In this document: positions 7,684 through 8,897 of the stretch, in pieces
How positions within the stretch are numbered: the stretch's first letter is position 1
Layout of the letters: each line of letters begins with the position of its first letter
NCBI GenBank assembly: GCA_030840415.1
Contig: JAVEEO010000512.1
Coordinates: 1-8,897 of the forward strand
DNA: 8,897 nt
Source: Pseudonocardiales bacterium
GTDB lineage: Bacteria > Actinomycetota > Actinomycetes > Mycobacteriales > Jatrophihabitantaceae
Direction of reading: 5' to 3'
The notes under the pieces: generated by a model
Told to the model about the DNA's origin: nothing
Databases searched by the model: none
The model's input: the letters and a program-made list of their open reading frames with translations, nothing else
Made by a program: the position numbers and the translations under genes

Positions 7684-7701
7684 CGGGCCGCCGCCGGCCC
7701 G
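7684..7701. terminator. GC-rich hairpin between convergent genes
   Basis: CGGGCCG (7684-7690) pairs perfectly with CGGCCCG (7695-7701) around a CCGC loop, a 7-bp all-G/C stem. It falls in the 40-nt gap between the converging stops of the quinone oxidoreductase (7665-7667) and trpC (7708-7710), where a bidirectional terminator is expected. There is no T tract on either side, so strength and mechanism are uncertain. Confidence 0.45.
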
Positions 7702-7707
7702 GTGGGT

Positions 7708-8517
7708 CTAGCGGGCGGTCCGGGGGGTGGCCGGGTGGGCCCCGGCGGTCACCAGGTCGGCCACCGCCTGCCGCGGGTTGCCCGAGGTCACCAGGCCCTC
7801 GCCGACCAGGACCGCGTCCGCGCCGGCCGCGGCATAGGTGATCAGGTCACGGGCGTCGCGGACGCCGGACTCGGCGACCTTGACGATCTCGCTGGGCAGT
7901 CCCGGCGCGATCCGCTCGAACACCGAGCGATCCACCTGCAGGGTCTTGAGGTTGCGCGCGTTCACGCCGATCACCCGGGCGCCGGCGTTCACCGCGCGGG
8001 ATGCCTCGTCCTCGTCGTGCACCTCCACGATCGCGGTCATTCCCAGCGATTCGATCCGTTCGCGCAACCCGATCAGGGCGTTCTGCTCCAGCGCGGCGAC
8101 GATCAGCAGCACCAGGTCCGCGCCGTGCGCCCGCGCCTCGTGCACCTGGTAGGAGCTGATCACGAAGTCCTTGCGCAGCACCGGGATGGAGACCGCGGCC
8201 CGGACCTGGTCCAGGTCGGCCAGCGATCCACCGAACCGGCGCTGTTCGGTCAGCACGCTGATCGCCCGGGCACCGCCGGCCTGGTACTGCCGGGCGAGCT
8301 CGGCCGGCGCGCCGATCTCGGCCAGCACGCCGCGGGACGGGCTGCGCCGCTTGACCTCGGCGATCACCGCCACCCCGGGCGCGCGCAGCGCCTGGTAGCC
8401 GTTCAGCGCCGGTGGGGCCGCCTTGGCGGCGGCGCGCATCTCGTCCAGGCTGATCTTGGCCTGACGGGCGGCGACATCGGCCTGGACACCGTGGAGGATG
8501 TCCTCGAGGGCGTTCAC
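7708..8517 (-). CDS. trpC: Indole-3-glycerol phosphate synthase
   Basis: Cyclises 1-(2-carboxyphenylamino)-1-deoxyribulose 5-phosphate to indole-3-glycerol phosphate with loss of CO2 and water, the penultimate step of tryptophan synthesis; cytosolic. The 269-residue protein is a single (beta/alpha)8 barrel of standard length for a stand-alone TrpC (no TrpF fusion). All the residues known from the Sulfolobus enzyme are visible: Glu54, Lys56 and Ser59 in [12 protein letters not shown]; Lys116 in VLRKDF; Glu165 in AIVEVHD; Asn186 in GVNARNL; Ser217 in VAESGV. The phosphate-binding end is [10 protein letters not shown] (234-243). The start GTG 8517 has AGGAGG 5 nt upstream. The Trp-associated membrane protein lies 102 nt upstream on the same strand. 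trpB and trpA, usually next downstream in actinobacteria, are not here; the gene ends facing a convergent quinone oxidoreductase and a probable terminator. Confidence 0.97.
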   Translation of the reverse strand: MNALEDILHGVQADVAARQAKISLDEMRAAAKAAPPALNGYQALRAPGVAVIAEVKRRSPSRGVLAEIGAPAELARQYQAGGARAISVLTEQRRFGGSLADLDQVRAAVSIPVLRKDFVISSYQVHEARAHGADLVLLIVAALEQNALIGLRERIESLGMTAIVEVHDEDEASRAVNAGARVIGVNARNLKTLQVDRSVFERIAPGLPSEIVKVAESGVRDARDLITYAAAGADAVLVGEGLVTSGNPRQAVADLVTAGAHPATPRTAR

Positions 8518-8522
8518 AGCTG

Positions 8523-8528
8523 CCTCCT
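8523..8528 (-). promoter_or_regulatory. Ribosome binding site of trpC
   Basis: A full-consensus AGGAGG on the minus strand, 5 nt before the GTG at 8517, fixes the trpC start. Confidence 0.8.
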
Positions 8529-8571
8529 CGTCTCGACCTGCCGCTGGTCCTGCTGCGGAGCGCGTGCATCA

Positions 8572-8602
8572 GGCCGGTCGTCGGGACTGTCCAGAACCGG
8601 CC
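8572..8602 (-). promoter_or_regulatory. Inverted repeat in the trpC leader
   Basis: In the 102-nt gap before trpC, GGCCGGT (8572-8578) and ACCGGCC (8596-8602) form a perfect 7-bp inverted repeat around 17 nt. The loop itself contains GGAC-A-GTCC. It could be a processing or regulatory hairpin in the operon mRNA. I see no Trp-rich leader peptide and no T-box features, so attenuation is not supported. A minus-strand TAGCAT overlapping the upstream stop codon fits TAnnnT but lacks a -35. Confidence 0.25.
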
Positions 8603-8619
8603 CAGTCTCTGCCAAGATG

Positions 8620-8897
8620 CTAGTCATCGGGCACCGTCGGATCTTCACCGCGGTCCAGCCGGCGCCACGGATCGGGCGATTCGCCGGATTCGGCCGGGGC
8701 GGCGTACCGCGCCGACATGCCCAGCCGCCAGCGGCCGGCCCGCACCGCCACCACCAGGCCGCAGGCCACCAGCAGCCCGGCGGCCAGCAGGGTCAGGACG
8801 GGCCAGACCGGACGCTGGTGCAGCTCCAGCCGCCCCGAGCCCATGCCCAACCGGTCTCCCAGCAGCTCCGCCAGCCGGGCCGGACCGGGACGACCCA
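8620..8897 (-). CDS. Trp-biosynthesis-associated membrane protein, C-terminal 91 residues
   Basis: This is the 3' end of a gene cut by the right edge; the frame is open to the window end and stops at TAG 8620-8622. The visible part shows one strong membrane segment (PVWPVLTLLAAGLLVACGLV), preceded by a polar stretch and followed by RAGRWRLGMSARYAAP and the acidic tail DPWRRLDRGEDPTVPDD. The MSxRYxAP and LDxGEDPT endings match what I recall of the actinobacterial family of small four-helix membrane proteins encoded between trpE and trpC (TIGR02234/PF09534). The molecular function of that family is unknown; its constant place in trp operons suggests a link to tryptophan or anthranilate metabolism. 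The missing N-terminus and trpE would be expected to the right. An internal TTG/ATG at 8850/8844 is not the real start. Confidence 0.82.
   Translation of the reverse strand, partial: GRPGPARLAELLGDRLGMGSGRLELHQRPVWPVLTLLAAGLLVACGLVVAVRAGRWRLGMSARYAAPAESGESPDPWRRLDRGEDPTVPDD

Noticed and set aside
8518..8619. Tryptophan attenuator or T-box upstream of trpC
   Set aside because: No Trp-codon cluster, no leader peptide with a ribosome site, and no T-box core. Only a simple inverted repeat is present.

Overview
The window is very GC-rich with dense protein-coding genes, GTG/TTG starts and G/C-ending codons. It carries actinobacterial housekeeping genes: an actinobacterial-type glutamate synthase, an Lgt with a long acidic tail, and a Trp-operon membrane protein next to trpC. 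The host is most likely a chromosome of a high-GC actinobacterium (Actinomycetota). Something near Propionibacteriales is plausible, but this cannot be fixed from the sequence alone. I see no tRNA, rRNA, CRISPR array, transposase or phage gene.

Layout, left to right. (1) 1-3033, minus strand: the first 1011 codons of gltB, the large subunit of glutamate synthase; its C-terminal part lies off the left edge. (2) 3034-3286: divergent intergenic region with one clear inverted repeat. (3) 3287-4634, plus strand: two overlapping genes, a small cytosolic ankyrin-repeat protein and a six-segment membrane protein with a K+-channel-like pore loop whose selectivity filter is non-canonical. (4) 4652-5386, minus: a VIT1/CCC1-type iron/manganese transporter. 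(5) 5548-6624, minus: lgt, prolipoprotein diacylglyceryl transferase. (6) 6681-7667, plus: a quinone oxidoreductase of the zinc-free MDR type, divergent from lgt across a very short promoter region with mirror-image -10 boxes. (7) 7708-8517, minus: trpC, indole-3-glycerol phosphate synthase. (8) 8620-8897, minus: the C-terminal end of the Trp-biosynthesis-associated membrane protein, cut by the right edge.

The minus-strand genes, read right to left (Trp membrane protein, trpC, lgt, VIT, gltB), look like the backbone of a familiar actinobacterial neighbourhood in which trpE, the membrane protein, trpC, trpB, trpA and lgt run together with gltB nearby. Here trpB and trpA are absent from their expected place between trpC and lgt, and a plus-strand quinone oxidoreductase sits there instead. 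A second plus-strand insertion, the ankyrin/channel pair, sits between the VIT gene and gltB. The most interesting items are this rearranged trp locus, the coupled ankyrin/channel pair with its odd filter, and the symmetric divergent promoter at 6631-6680. None of the window looks like a defence island or mobile element.
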